From: Echinicola jeungdonensis
GTDB taxonomy: Bacteria; Bacteroidota; Bacteroidia; Cytophagales; Cyclobacteriaceae
Length of the DNA: 64,000 nucleotides
Assembly (NCBI RefSeq): GCF_030409905.1
Contig: NZ_JAUFQT010000001.1
Coordinates: 828,001 to 892,000 of the forward strand
Direction: 5' to 3'
In this document: positions 36,299-45,400 of the stretch, piece by piece
Position numbering within the stretch: the stretch's first letter is position 1
How the letters are laid out: each line of letters starts with the position of its first letter
The notes under the pieces: generated by a model
Told to the model about the DNA's origin: nothing
The model's database searches: none
What the model saw: only the letters and a program-made list of their open reading frames with translations
Position numbers and translations under genes: made by a program

Positions 36299-37429
36299 TT
36301 AATCTTCCCACCCATCAAACAACCTAAAACCTTCACCTAATGGGTTAAAGCTTACCTTTAAACTAAAAACATGGGTATAGGGTGTTTCAGATACACTTCC
36401 AATATCAGTCAAGGCATAATCAATATAAGCTTTTTCGCTAAGCAATACACCCAATCCGAAAGTGGGTTGGTAACCTAAAGGGGTACTACCATCAAAATCT
36501 TTGATATACTGGAAATTCTTGATCCCTCCCCTTAAAAAAGCCATATCCTTATAACTGGCCTCCACCCCAATTCGAGGATCCAAACTGGCCAATTCTGTTT
36601 TTAGTAAAGCATTCCTTTTACCATCAAAAGTCATATCCAGGTCCATGACCGCTTGGAACACAAAATATTCACCGGCATCAAAATGTCTTGAAACACTAAA
36701 AATTGCCCTGGGCAAAGTAAGTTCTAAGGAATTGACTGGCACTTCATTATTGGTTTTTGCATAAACCTCCCTAACCATTTCAGCATTATGAAACCAGGCA
36801 TTAAATGTCGTGGTGATATCTCTAAGCATTAATCCAAATTGCCAATCCTCCTGAAGATAAATTCCTCCCAAGTCAAAGCCGAGGCCCCAGGATTTGGCAA
36901 ATTTCCCAACATTCCTGTGGATCACTTTGGTATTGAATCCTAATTTAAATTCATCGCTGAAATCCCGGGCAAAAGAGAGCAGAAAAGCGTAATCAGCAGC
37001 ATTAAAAAACTGGATATTATCATAATTTAGGGCCCCATTGGCATCATACAAAAAGCGGGTGTCCGGGATATCATCTACTCCAAAACGGATAAGGGAAAGG
37101 GCGATTTGATTATCTTCCTGGATATTGGTGGTGAACCCGGCATAATCAAACTTGGCAATGCCGGCAAAATATTCTGCATGCATCAGGGAAAATTCGTATT
37201 CATGTTGCACTCCCAAAATCCCTGCTGGATTCCAATAGGCGGCTGTGACATCATGAACTGCAGCAACTTGGGCTCCACCCATGCCAAGTGCCCGGGCTCC
37301 TACGCCAATATTCATAAATTCATTGGAGTATTTTGGTGTAATTGTTTGTGCAGGAATCTGCCAGGCAACCATCCAAAAAATTAAGCCCAAAAAACATTTA
37401 TTGACCGCTGCATTTTTGTTTATTTCCAC
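36299..37429 (-). CDS. porV: PorV, type IX secretion outer-membrane shuttle protein
   Basis: The 376-residue protein has a signal peptide (about 1-27), then NEFMNIGVGARALGMGGAQVA (about 35-55), typical of PorV/PorQ, YWNPAGI (about 66-72) and a long FadL-like barrel pattern. PorV binds cargo C-terminal domains at the translocon and delivers them to the PorU sortase. Its gene precedes porU2 on the same strand by 14 bases, which is the usual Bacteroidota arrangement and supports both calls. Confidence 0.92.
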   Translation of the reverse strand: MEINKNAAVNKCFLGLIFWMVAWQIPAQTITPKYSNEFMNIGVGARALGMGGAQVAAVHDVTAAYWNPAGILGVQHEYEFSLMHAEYFAGIAKFDYAGFTTNIQEDNQIALSLIRFGVDDIPDTRFLYDANGALNYDNIQFFNAADYAFLLSFARDFSDEFKLGFNTKVIHRNVGKFAKSWGLGFDLGGIYLQEDWQFGLMLRDITTTFNAWFHNAEMVREVYAKTNNEVPVNSLELTLPRAIFSVSRHFDAGEYFVFQAVMDLDMTFDGKRNALLKTELASLDPRIGVEASYKDMAFLRGGIKNFQYIKDFDGSTPLGYQPTFGLGVLLSEKAYIDYALTDIGSVSETPYTHVFSLKVSFNPLGEGFRLFDGWED

Positions 37430-37833
37430 CTATGCAAAGTAAAAAATAAATCAATAGAAAGTTACCTGAATTCCTAAATTTAATTCAAATTGTGTTCCGA
37501 TAATGTTCAATTTTGAACAACAGCTGTCCATTCGAATACATTATTTCCAATAACTTGGATTCACATTACAAAGGGGGTGAAAGTTTATTTTCTTTCTTAT
37601 TTGACCTTTTAACTCTTAAAACCAGCCCTGAATAGCTTTAAAAGGGTGTTTTTCAAAATAAAAAATCCAATTAAAATTGGATAACAAGCTTGAAACCTCC
37701 ATGAGTTAATTTTTGGTATTATTTTTCGATATTGATTAAATGTGAAACAAATATCATTAAAGAAGGTATGTGCTGTTCAGATGATGAAAAAAAGCGTCTC
37801 AGCCCTTGTATCATCTTAATTAATATTAAATAG
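37430..37833. other. Divergent intergenic region with an inverted repeat upstream of padR
   Basis: No gene seen. AGATGAT (37779-37785) and ATCATCT (37810-37816) form a 7-bp inverted repeat ending 17 bases before the PadR start, a plausible but unproven autoregulatory site. Confidence 0.45.
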
Positions 37834-38163
37834 ATGAAAACGACCAACACATCCAGACAAATGCGAAAAGGAATCTTAGAATTCTGCACGCTTCACATCA
37901 TTTCCAGAGGGGAAGTTTTTGCATCGGATATGAGTAAAGAATTAATGGAGGCAAATTTAATTTCAGTAGAAGGTATCTTATACCCTTTACTAAACAAGCT
38001 ATGTTTTGCTTCCCTCATTTCTTACAAGTGGGCCGATTCTGCATCCGGCCCTCCCAAAAAATATTATTCCCTGACCAAGTCAGGAAGAAATTTACTTTAC
38101 CAATTGGAAACCACATGGAAGGAGCTGGTAACATCCACCAATAAGATTACCTCCAAAAGTTAA
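37834..38163 (+). CDS. PadR family transcriptional regulator
   Basis: The 109-residue protein is a single winged-helix PadR N-terminal domain: MRKGILEFCTLHIISRGEVF (about 9-28), a recognition helix around SVEGILYPLLNKL (about 46-58) and the wing YYSLTKSGRNLL (about 84-95). PadR proteins are dimeric repressors. It lies 4 bases before the PspC gene, a pairing common in Bacteroidota, and presumably controls this operon, by inference. The C-terminal dimerisation helix is short. Confidence 0.92.
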   Translation: MKTTNTSRQMRKGILEFCTLHIISRGEVFASDMSKELMEANLISVEGILYPLLNKLCFASLISYKWADSASGPPKKYYSLTKSGRNLLYQLETTWKELVTSTNKITSKS

Positions 38164-38167
38164 AACC

Positions 38168-40066
38168 ATGAAAAAGAACATTAGTATAAATATTAGCGGC
38201 ATTCTGTTTCATATAGAAGAAGATGGCTATTACCAGTTAAAAAATTACCTGGAATCAATTAATAAGCATTTCTCTCATTATGAAGACAATCAGGAAATCA
38301 TCAGGGATATTGAAAACAGGATTGCAGAAATCTTTTTGAGTAATTTAAAAAATAACAAACAGGTAATCACTGCAGAGAATGTAAAAAACCTGATTGAAAA
38401 AATGGGTACCATTGCAGATTTTAAAGCTGCTGAGGAAAGAGAAGAACAAAGCACCCACCAGGAACATGAGGAAAACGAGTTTTATAAATATATTACCCCT
38501 CCACACCAGGAAGCAGGAAAGGGGTACAAAAAGTTATGCCGCCTGGAAAACAGTAAAATCCTTGGAGGGGTTTGCGCCGGAATTGCTCATTATTTGGCGA
38601 TAGACCCACTTTGGACAAGGTTGATTGCCCTCCTTTTGCTTTTTAGTGGTTGGTTTTCTTTTTCTGATTTTGACTTGTTCACCTGGGGTTGGAATATTTC
38701 ATTTTCCTTTGGCTGGTGGGCTGTAATCGCCTATATCTTGTTATGGATCATTTTGCCGGTGTCCTACGAGGTTCCCGAAGAAAAAAACATTAAAAAGTTG
38801 TATCGAAACCCAGATGACCGGGTAATTGGGGGCGTCAGCAGTGGACTGGCAGCTTATTTTAATATTGATGTAATTTGGACCCGTTTGGGATTTGTGGGCA
38901 TGACTTTTTTGGGAGGATCCGGCTTTGTCCTTTATATCATTTTATGGATCATCACCCCTATGGCCAAGTCCATTACAGAAAGGATCCAAATGAAAGGCGG
39001 AGAAATCACCTTAAGCAATATTGAAAGCACCATTATCAAACACCGCCAACCGACTACAGAAAAAAAAGAATCTAAAACACGAAAAATCCTGATAGCCCCT
39101 TTTCGTTTTCTAGGGAAAGTCATCAATGCAATAGGAAAAGCATTAGGCCCATTTGGAAGATTTGTGCTTGAGGTTTTCAGGGTATTATTTGGAGTAATTG
39201 TTTTCCTGGCAGGTTTATTCATCACTTTGTTGCCCTTTGCATTTTTAGGTGCCTATTTTGAGTTTTTCACCAATGACAACTTTAGATATATGGTGGATGC
39301 TGTTCCCGGGGAAATGCTTTCTGAAATCCTGCCTGTTTGGCTGGCCTTGGCCCTTAGCGTAGCAGTACTAATTCCAGGCATCGTCCTCACCCTTTTGGGA
39401 ATCAGTGTACTGGTAAAAAGAAGCCTGATCGAAACCCGGTTTGGAATGGCTGCCTTTGCCTTATGGTTGATAAGCCTTATGGTCTGTGCATTTCAAATTC
39501 CTAAAACTGTCTCCCAATTCAGTCAAAGAGGAACCTATGTCAAAGAAACCCGCCTTAAAATCCCGGAAAATATCCTGATCCTTGAAACCAGGGAGCAGGA
39601 CCAATTTAACAGCGAACTAGGACAAGTCAATTTAACCTTACAAGGAACACCTTCAGACCAATTTACCCTTAAGCAAAATTTCACTTCGCTTGGGGAAAGT
39701 GAGGAAGCAGCCATCAATCATGCCAGAAATATTCAATATGAGTATGTCTTAAGGGATTCCGTTTTGACATTTGACAAGTATTTTGAATTTCCAGCCATGG
39801 CCAAATTCAGGGGGCAAAGGATTTCCCAAACCCTTCAAATCCCTTATAACCGGCCATTTGTAATGGATAAGTCATTAATATCCATTATTCATCAAACCCT
39901 TTATTCCAATGGCTATAAACTTAAGGATGTGCATTACCAAAATTACTGGGTATTCAATGAGAATGGATTGCTATGCCTTACATGCTCCAGTGACCACAAA
40001 AAAAGCAAAGCAGATAGTCTTTCCAGGGAAATGGCTGCTGACCGTTATTTTATGATGGCGCCATAA
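38168..40066 (+). CDS. PspC-domain envelope protein
   Basis: The 632-residue protein has a soluble N-terminal domain (about 1-115, ISINISGILFHIEEDGY), then two PspC domains: LCRLENSKILGGVCAGIAHY (about 121-140) and LYRNPDDRVIGGVSSGLAAY (about 210-229), each followed by membrane helices. More transmembrane helices (about 320-430) and a beta-rich C-terminal region follow. PspC proteins take part in the response to cytoplasmic-membrane stress. It is co-transcribed with the PadR regulator, so this is probably a membrane-stress module; the inducing signal is unknown. Confidence 0.9.
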   Translation: MKKNISINISGILFHIEEDGYYQLKNYLESINKHFSHYEDNQEIIRDIENRIAEIFLSNLKNNKQVITAENVKNLIEKMGTIADFKAAEEREEQSTHQEHEENEFYKYITPPHQEAGKGYKKLCRLENSKILGGVCAGIAHYLAIDPLWTRLIALLLLFSGWFSFSDFDLFTWGWNISFSFGWWAVIAYILLWIILPVSYEVPEEKNIKKLYRNPDDRVIGGVSSGLAAYFNIDVIWTRLGFVGMTFLGGSGFVLYIILWIITPMAKSITERIQMKGGEITLSNIESTIIKHRQPTTEKKESKTRKILIAPFRFLGKVINAIGKALGPFGRFVLEVFRVLFGVIVFLAGLFITLLPFAFLGAYFEFFTNDNFRYMVDAVPGEMLSEILPVWLALALSVAVLIPGIVLTLLGISVLVKRSLIETRFGMAAFALWLISLMVCAFQIPKTVSQFSQRGTYVKETRLKIPENILILETREQDQFNSELGQVNLTLQGTPSDQFTLKQNFTSLGESEEAAINHARNIQYEYVLRDSVLTFDKYFEFPAMAKFRGQRISQTLQIPYNRPFVMDKSLISIIHQTLYSNGYKLKDVHYQNYWVFNENGLLCLTCSSDHKKSKADSLSREMAADRYFMMAP

Positions 40067-40218
40067 AAATGGCTTGGAGGAAATTATTTTATTAATCGGT
40101 AAAATTTACTATATTTTTAGTAGGGAATTTGGTTTTTAAAGCATTTCCAAATGAGCTTTCGGTCCCCATTTTGGGAGATAACGCTTTCTTTTCAACTTTA
40201 ACAATAAACCCTATTTAT

Positions 40219-41619
40219 GTGAATGTCAGGATCAAATTTTTAGGTGGCGCCCAAACCGTGACGGGTTCCAGGTATTTACTTGAAATCGATGACAAAAAAA
40301 TCCTGGTTGACTGTGGACTTTTTCAGGGTTTGAGGGAGTTACGTAGAAGAAACTGGGACAATTTCCCCATCCCTGCATCTCAAATCGACTGGATTATACT
40401 GACCCATGCCCATATAGACCATTCCGGATATCTTCCTAAGTTGGTGAAAGAGGGTTTTAGTGGGAAAATTATTGCAACGGCACCTACCATCGAACTGGTA
40501 AAAATTCTTTTAGTGGATGCCGGAAAACTTCAGGAAGAGGAAGCTGATTTTGCCCAAAAGAAAGGTTATTCAAAACATGAAAAGCCTTTACCTCTCTACA
40601 CGGTTGACGATGCTGAAAAAGTTTTTCCACTTCTTGAGGCAATTTCTTTTGATCAGGAATACCCAATAACACCAAATGTAATAGTAACGGCTTATAATGC
40701 AGGCCATATCTTGGGAGCTGCCCTCTTAAAATTTAAAATCAAGGGAGATCGGCAGGAAAAGAAATTGGTTTTTTCGGGGGATTTGGGCCGTTATCATGAT
40801 CCAATTCTAAACCCACCCCTTGAACTTCCCTCAGCAGATATACTCTTTATTGAATCCACCTATGGAAACCGGCTCCACGAAACGCATTCCCCGGAAGAAA
40901 TATTGGAATCCATCATCAAGGAATGTTATCAAAAAGGAGGCGTTGCCCTTATTCCAGCTTTTGCTGTCGGAAGGACACAATTACTTTTATATTATTTATT
41001 CCAGTTGCAAGAAAGGGAAAGAATACCCAATATCCCTATTTATGTGGACAGTCCCATGGCCATTGATGTTACCCGGCTCTACCAAGCTTTCCCATCTTAT
41101 CACAGGTTAGGGCCCGCCCTGCAAGAAGATGGAGATAACCCTTTTTCCCACAAAACACTACACTATTACCAAAGTCAGGATGCATCCATTTCCTTGAATG
41201 AAGTAAATGGGGATGCCATTATTATTTCCGCTAGTGGGATGGCCACAGGAGGCAGGGTTTTGCATCATTTGTATAATCGACTGCCCAACGAACGGGATTC
41301 CATAATTTTTGTGGGATTCCAGGCCATGGGAACAAGAGGTAGAAAATTACTGGATGGAGACAAAACATGCCGCATGTATGGCCTGGATATTCCCGTCAAG
41401 GCTAGCATTCATTACATTAATGGACTAAGTGCCCATGCGGACCAAAATGAATTGATGAAATGGACCATGGGTTTCACTCACAAACCCAAATTGACTTTTC
41501 TTATCCATGGGGAAAAAAACGCCTCACTGGAACTGGCTAAATTACTAAAAGAAAAACGGGGCTGGAACACCGTTGTCCCCGATTATCTGGAGTCTTTTGA
41601 ATTGTTTCAAAATATTTGA
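40219..41619 (+). CDS. Beta-CASP metallo-beta-lactamase-fold hydrolase (RNA-processing type)
   Basis: From GTG 40219 the protein is 466 residues and starts NVRIKFLGGAQTVTGSRY as the family does; the open frame reaches back to TTG 40129. Motifs are THAHIDHSGYLPKL (HxHxDH, about 62-75), SGDLGR (zinc Asp), ESTYGN, the beta-CASP segment with YVDSPMAIDVT and SASGMATGGRVLHH, and the final GLSAHADQ. These match CPSF-73/Ysh1-like nucleases, which in bacteria are usually putative RNA-processing enzymes. It is transcribed alone. Substrate is not known. Confidence 0.88.
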   Translation: MNVRIKFLGGAQTVTGSRYLLEIDDKKILVDCGLFQGLRELRRRNWDNFPIPASQIDWIILTHAHIDHSGYLPKLVKEGFSGKIIATAPTIELVKILLVDAGKLQEEEADFAQKKGYSKHEKPLPLYTVDDAEKVFPLLEAISFDQEYPITPNVIVTAYNAGHILGAALLKFKIKGDRQEKKLVFSGDLGRYHDPILNPPLELPSADILFIESTYGNRLHETHSPEEILESIIKECYQKGGVALIPAFAVGRTQLLLYYLFQLQERERIPNIPIYVDSPMAIDVTRLYQAFPSYHRLGPALQEDGDNPFSHKTLHYYQSQDASISLNEVNGDAIIISASGMATGGRVLHHLYNRLPNERDSIIFVGFQAMGTRGRKLLDGDKTCRMYGLDIPVKASIHYINGLSAHADQNELMKWTMGFTHKPKLTFLIHGEKNASLELAKLLKEKRGWNTVVPDYLESFELFQNI

Positions 41620-41838
41620 TCCAGGGTTTTACCGATGCTTATTTGAACTTTCTGGTTACCATCCATAATACTGACACCTGTTTTAGGGGAAAGTGAATTT
41701 TTGTTTTAAAAAACGCTGTTAAAAGGTTCATAAAAGCCACTATATCAACCCACTACACATTCCCTAGAGTAGATTTTTTTTAATCGTATGCAACCCTTTT
41801 TGTGTAAATTGTATCTACCTATTTGAAAGCCAAATTCC

Positions 41839-42408
41839 ATGTTGCTCAAAAGCATTTTTACTTCAGAACAAGACCTAATTAAAGCATGCCTTAAGGATAA
41901 CCCTCAAGCCCAAAGGGCACTTTATGAGCAATATGCTCCAGGATTTCTGGCGATTTGCAAGCGCTATATGAAGGATGGAGATCAGGCAGAAGACGTGATG
42001 ATTGAAGGGTTTATGAAAATATTTGAAAAACTAAATCAGTTTGAAGGAAAAGGGAGTTTTGAAGGCTGGATGAAAAAAATCATGGTCAGACAAGCTCTAT
42101 TGGACCTGAGGAAGAAAAGGAAAATTGATATTGAAATCAATCCCGAACTTTTCCTTAATGGAAAATTGCCTATTTATGAAACTTCAGAATTGGAAGCCGA
42201 AGAGCTGCTAAAAATGATCCAAGAGCTACCTGAAGGTTTCCGAACGGTCTTCAACCTTTATGCCATAGAAGGATATTCTCATAAAGAAATCGGTGATTTA
42301 TTGGAAATATCCGAAAACACCTCAAAATCCCAGCTCTGCAGGGCAAGAGCTTGTTTGCAAAAAAAACTGGCTCAAATACATGTTATAGAAAGGAGGATCC
42401 ATGAATAA
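41839..42408 (+). CDS. ECF-type RNA polymerase sigma factor
   Basis: The 189-residue protein has sigma region 2 (about 24-95, LYEQYAPGFLAICKRYM, DQAEDVMIEGFMKIF) and region 4 (about 125-178, EGFRTVFNLYAIEGYSHKEI, then the helix-turn-helix ending SQLCRARACL). It lacks regions 1 and 3, as ECF factors do. It overlaps the next gene by 8 bases and heads a four-gene operon encoding a single-TM protein, an outer-membrane barrel and a DUF4097 protein, which suggests envelope-stress or envelope-surface control. Confidence 0.94.
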   Translation: MLLKSIFTSEQDLIKACLKDNPQAQRALYEQYAPGFLAICKRYMKDGDQAEDVMIEGFMKIFEKLNQFEGKGSFEGWMKKIMVRQALLDLRKKRKIDIEINPELFLNGKLPIYETSELEAEELLKMIQELPEGFRTVFNLYAIEGYSHKEIGDLLEISENTSKSQLCRARACLQKKLAQIHVIERRIHE

Positions 42409-43183
42409 TTCCCGACACCCAATCGATAAAGTGTTTCATCAAAAGCTCAGTCAACACCAAATTAAACCAGACCCTATGGCCTGGGAAAGGTTGGCTATTC
42501 AATTAAACCGCCCTAATAAGTCCAACAGGTTTTTATGGTTAAAAGTAGCAGCTATTTTGGTCATCATTATGGTCTTGGGAATTTTGGCTTTGAACCTTCA
42601 AAATTCAGAAGTACAGAGGCAATTAGCACATCACCCTGAAAAAAAAGTCAACCCCATTACTCCAAAGAATATCCCCTTTATTTCCCCCAAATCCATCCAA
42701 CCCGGAGAGGTGGAAAAGGATTTTGGGGACAATAAGACAAGCATTAATTCAATCGACAGGGCTAATTACCCCAACAAACCCTCAAGCACCGAGGAAAACC
42801 TTTCAAAAATCAATAACGGGATTCCAAATTTGAAGAAACCTTCAATGCTCGAAAAACCTACCATAGATCCAATTGCACCACTCACCAAAAAGCCATTCCC
42901 CTGGAAACTTGCCCACCCTAAGGTGGAAAATATCAGTGCCATTTCTGAAGATCAATTAAGAAAAATAAATCAAAATGAAGTAACCTATTCCGTAACCATC
43001 ATTTCAAATGGAATCAGCGATAACTCTCCTTCAGATAATATTCTGGTCCAAATCGAGGGAAAATTCAATTCCCTCAATAATCTATTAAACAAGGTAGACC
43101 AAGGATATGCTCAATTGCAGGATGCAAAAAACAATTTATTCACCTCTTTGATTAACCAAGATCAAAAACAGAAATCCCAATAA
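42401..43183 (+). CDS. Single-pass membrane protein, putative anti-sigma partner
   Basis: The 260-residue protein has a cytosolic N-terminus (about 1-45, with PDPMAWERLAIQL), one transmembrane helix (about 46-65, LKVAAILVIIMVLGILALNL) and a Pro/Asn/Lys-rich outer region. This layout, together with an 8-base overlap with the ECF sigma gene, is typical of anti-sigma-like proteins in Bacteroidota, but no zinc (ZAS) motif is seen and the family is not certain. The barrel protein gene follows after 10 bases. Confidence 0.75.
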   Translation: MNNSRHPIDKVFHQKLSQHQIKPDPMAWERLAIQLNRPNKSNRFLWLKVAAILVIIMVLGILALNLQNSEVQRQLAHHPEKKVNPITPKNIPFISPKSIQPGEVEKDFGDNKTSINSIDRANYPNKPSSTEENLSKINNGIPNLKKPSMLEKPTIDPIAPLTKKPFPWKLAHPKVENISAISEDQLRKINQNEVTYSVTIISNGISDNSPSDNILVQIEGKFNSLNNLLNKVDQGYAQLQDAKNNLFTSLINQDQKQKSQ

Positions 43184-43193
43184 CCCCATCAAA

Positions 43194-44225
43194 ATGAAAA
43201 AGACCCTAATGATCATATTATTCATGGCCCTGGCACAAAGCTTATGGGCTTTTGATCAAACCCCTTCTCACAGTACTCAAGACAGCATTATCATTGAATA
43301 TGGGCAAAGGGGAAAAATAGTGATCCTTGTGGACAATAAAGAGGATTTTGAAAAACTTAAAAAACTGGATATCAACCAGATCATTAATGAATTGGATTTA
43401 GAAATCGACCCAAGTACCGGGGAACTAAAAATGGTGAAATCCAAAGAGTTATTTGATTCCGAAAATAAAGAAATCCTACGTGTGGAGGAAAGCGGTGGGG
43501 AAATAATTGTCTCTATGGGTAAGTTGAAAATTATTGTGGATGAATCAGGACCGGACACTAAAGTAAAAGTTGAAAAAAAGAAAGATAAGGATCCCTCCTT
43601 CCGTCAATATTTCCACGTCGATCTGGGCATCAATAATTACCTGGAGGAGGGAGATATTCCCACCTCCGACCAACCCTATTCAGTCAAAGGCTGGGGAAGT
43701 TGGCAGGTAGGCCTGAACTGGATGGCCAGCCAAAGGCTTTCCAAGGGTTTTTATTGGGATTTTGGCCTGGGAGTGCATTGGTATAATTTCAAATTTGAAA
43801 ACAAAGATTACCAGGCAATAATAGGGGCAGACAATATTGAATTTATCCAGAGAAATGATGTGGAGGGGATTAAAAGCAAAATATCTGCAAGTTATATCAC
43901 TGCAATGACTTTGCTTAAATTAAATTTTGCCAAGATAAATGATGAGGAAAACAGAGGGCTAAGTATTGCTATAGGGCCCTATTTAGGTTATCGAGTGGGT
44001 GGAAGAAGTAAATATGTTTTTCATAAGGTGGATGGCAATGGTAGGGAAAAAGTTAAAATCACCTCAGGCCTATACCTGGAAAATTTGAGGTATGGCCTGA
44101 GAAGTGAAATTGGCTTGGGCCAGTTGACCTTTTTTTCCAGTTATGACTTTAACTCCTTGTTCCAGGATGGGAAAGGGCCATCAAATGGTAGTATCCAACC
44201 CATCATCTTTGGGGTCGTATTTTGA
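43194..44225 (+). CDS. Outer-membrane beta-barrel protein of the ECF operon
   Basis: The 343-residue protein has a signal peptide (about 1-19), a charged, Lys/Glu-rich periplasmic domain (about 25-135) ending in KVKVEKKKDKDPS, and a C-terminal barrel (about 140-343) with alternating aromatic strands finishing in IIFGVVF. It is unlike the usual family labels I know, so function is open. It lies between the putative anti-sigma protein and the DUF4097 gene, 27 bases before the latter. Confidence 0.78.
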   Translation: MKKTLMIILFMALAQSLWAFDQTPSHSTQDSIIIEYGQRGKIVILVDNKEDFEKLKKLDINQIINELDLEIDPSTGELKMVKSKELFDSENKEILRVEESGGEIIVSMGKLKIIVDESGPDTKVKVEKKKDKDPSFRQYFHVDLGINNYLEEGDIPTSDQPYSVKGWGSWQVGLNWMASQRLSKGFYWDFGLGVHWYNFKFENKDYQAIIGADNIEFIQRNDVEGIKSKISASYITAMTLLKLNFAKINDEENRGLSIAIGPYLGYRVGGRSKYVFHKVDGNGREKVKITSGLYLENLRYGLRSEIGLGQLTFFSSYDFNSLFQDGKGPSNGSIQPIIFGVVF

Positions 44226-44252
44226 GAAAATTAAAAATTAAAGACAAGTAAA

Positions 44253-44630
44253 ATGAAAACCATACTTCAATTGGCCTTTGGGACCTTCTTGTTCCTAATT
44301 GCAACTCCCTCATCCGGTCAATCCACATTTGGGAAGTCTTTTTCCAATATTGAAAAATTGGAAATTTCGGTCCATCAGATAGAAATTAATTATCATGGAA
44401 ACCCTGAACAACAAGAAATTCAGGTGAAATCCGATTTAGATGAGAATCAAGAAAATAATTTAATATTTGTCACCATTGGCAATACTCTTAAAATCTCCTA
44501 CCAGGGGAAAAGGGCCATTGACAGTAAAAAAAGTGTAAAAATCACCGGCCCTGAAAACATCCAACTCCAAATCCACAATGCTAGTTCATGTCAACCAGGT
44601 AAATTCCCCAATTATTCAATTGAGCACTAA
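44253..44630 (+). CDS. DUF4097-type envelope protein, N-terminal part (frameshifted)
   Basis: The 125-residue frame has a signal peptide (about 1-23, ending SSGQS) and the early part of a DUF4097-like beta-helix protein (FSNIEKLEISVHQIEINYHGN, split here as two pieces: FSNIEKLEISV and HQIEINYHGN). The true frame ends about residue 111 at QIHNAS; the remaining residues to the stop are out of frame. Removing one base near 44586 restores continuity with the downstream frame. Last gene of the ECF operon. Confidence 0.8.
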   Translation: MKTILQLAFGTFLFLIATPSSGQSTFGKSFSNIEKLEISVHQIEINYHGNPEQQEIQVKSDLDENQENNLIFVTIGNTLKISYQGKRAIDSKKSVKITGPENIQLQIHNASSCQPGKFPNYSIEH

Positions 44631-45144
44631 TTCCGGAAACATCCTTGCCCAACATATTATTGGAAACCTGGAATTGGAAGGGCATTCTGGAAAAATTGAA
44701 GCGAACAATGTTGAGGGACAGGTGGCAATTGAGCTTACCAGCGGAATCATTGACCTTGAAAAAATCCAAGGAAGAACGGAACTGTCAGCGACCAGCGGAA
44801 AAATAACTGCCCAATATATCCAGGGAGAAATTGATGTAATGATCACTTCAGGCAGTGTTCACCTTAGGGAAATCAGTCAATTGGGACATCTTAAACTTAA
44901 CTCTGGAATGGTCAAAGCTGAGAATGTAGGTTTGGGGCCTAATACTGAATTTATGGGAAATTCAGGGGCATTTAAGATTCAAACATTTTCGGATTTCGGA
45001 GGGTATAATTTTGATTTAAAAGCCGGAAGTGGAATGGTCAAAGTAGGAAATCGGTCTTCCTCGGATCAATTATGGATAGACCATGGTGCTGAACACATCA
45101 TTTATGGAAAAATCGGTTCCGGCATTATTTCAATTAAAAATTGA
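44578..45144 (+). CDS. DUF4097-type envelope protein, C-terminal part (frameshifted)
   Basis: This 188-residue frame is the continuation of the gene beginning at 44253. It shows the short beta-helix rungs characteristic of DUF4097 adhesin-like domains, with repeated SG-x-I/V motifs such as TNSGNI, GHSGKIEA, TSGIIDL, TSGKITA, TSGSVHL and GSGIISI. The Met at 44578 is fortuitous and lies inside the upstream frame. Together the two parts give a secreted protein of about 296 residues. DUF4097 proteins are of unknown function and often accompany envelope regulators. Confidence 0.8.
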   Translation: MLVHVNQVNSPIIQLSTNSGNILAQHIIGNLELEGHSGKIEANNVEGQVAIELTSGIIDLEKIQGRTELSATSGKITAQYIQGEIDVMITSGSVHLREISQLGHLKLNSGMVKAENVGLGPNTEFMGNSGAFKIQTFSDFGGYNFDLKAGSGMVKVGNRSSSDQLWIDHGAEHIIYGKIGSGIISIKN

Positions 45145-45400
45145 CAAACCACTTAGGGAATAAGCCACAAAGTTGTTTATGATATTTGGACACCTTTATG
45201 ATCATCAAACTGGGGAACTATGGAATCTAATTTAGGGTATACAGATCGTTTAAAAGAAAGGGTTTCAAAATGCGAAACGCAATCGGAATTTGCCCCTTAT
45301 TCTTGCCTTCTGCATCAAATTTCCCTAAAAATATGAAGCTGCATTCATAGCAGGGAACCTTAATCCCCAGGCCTATTCCATCCCCAACTCTTTCATCAAT

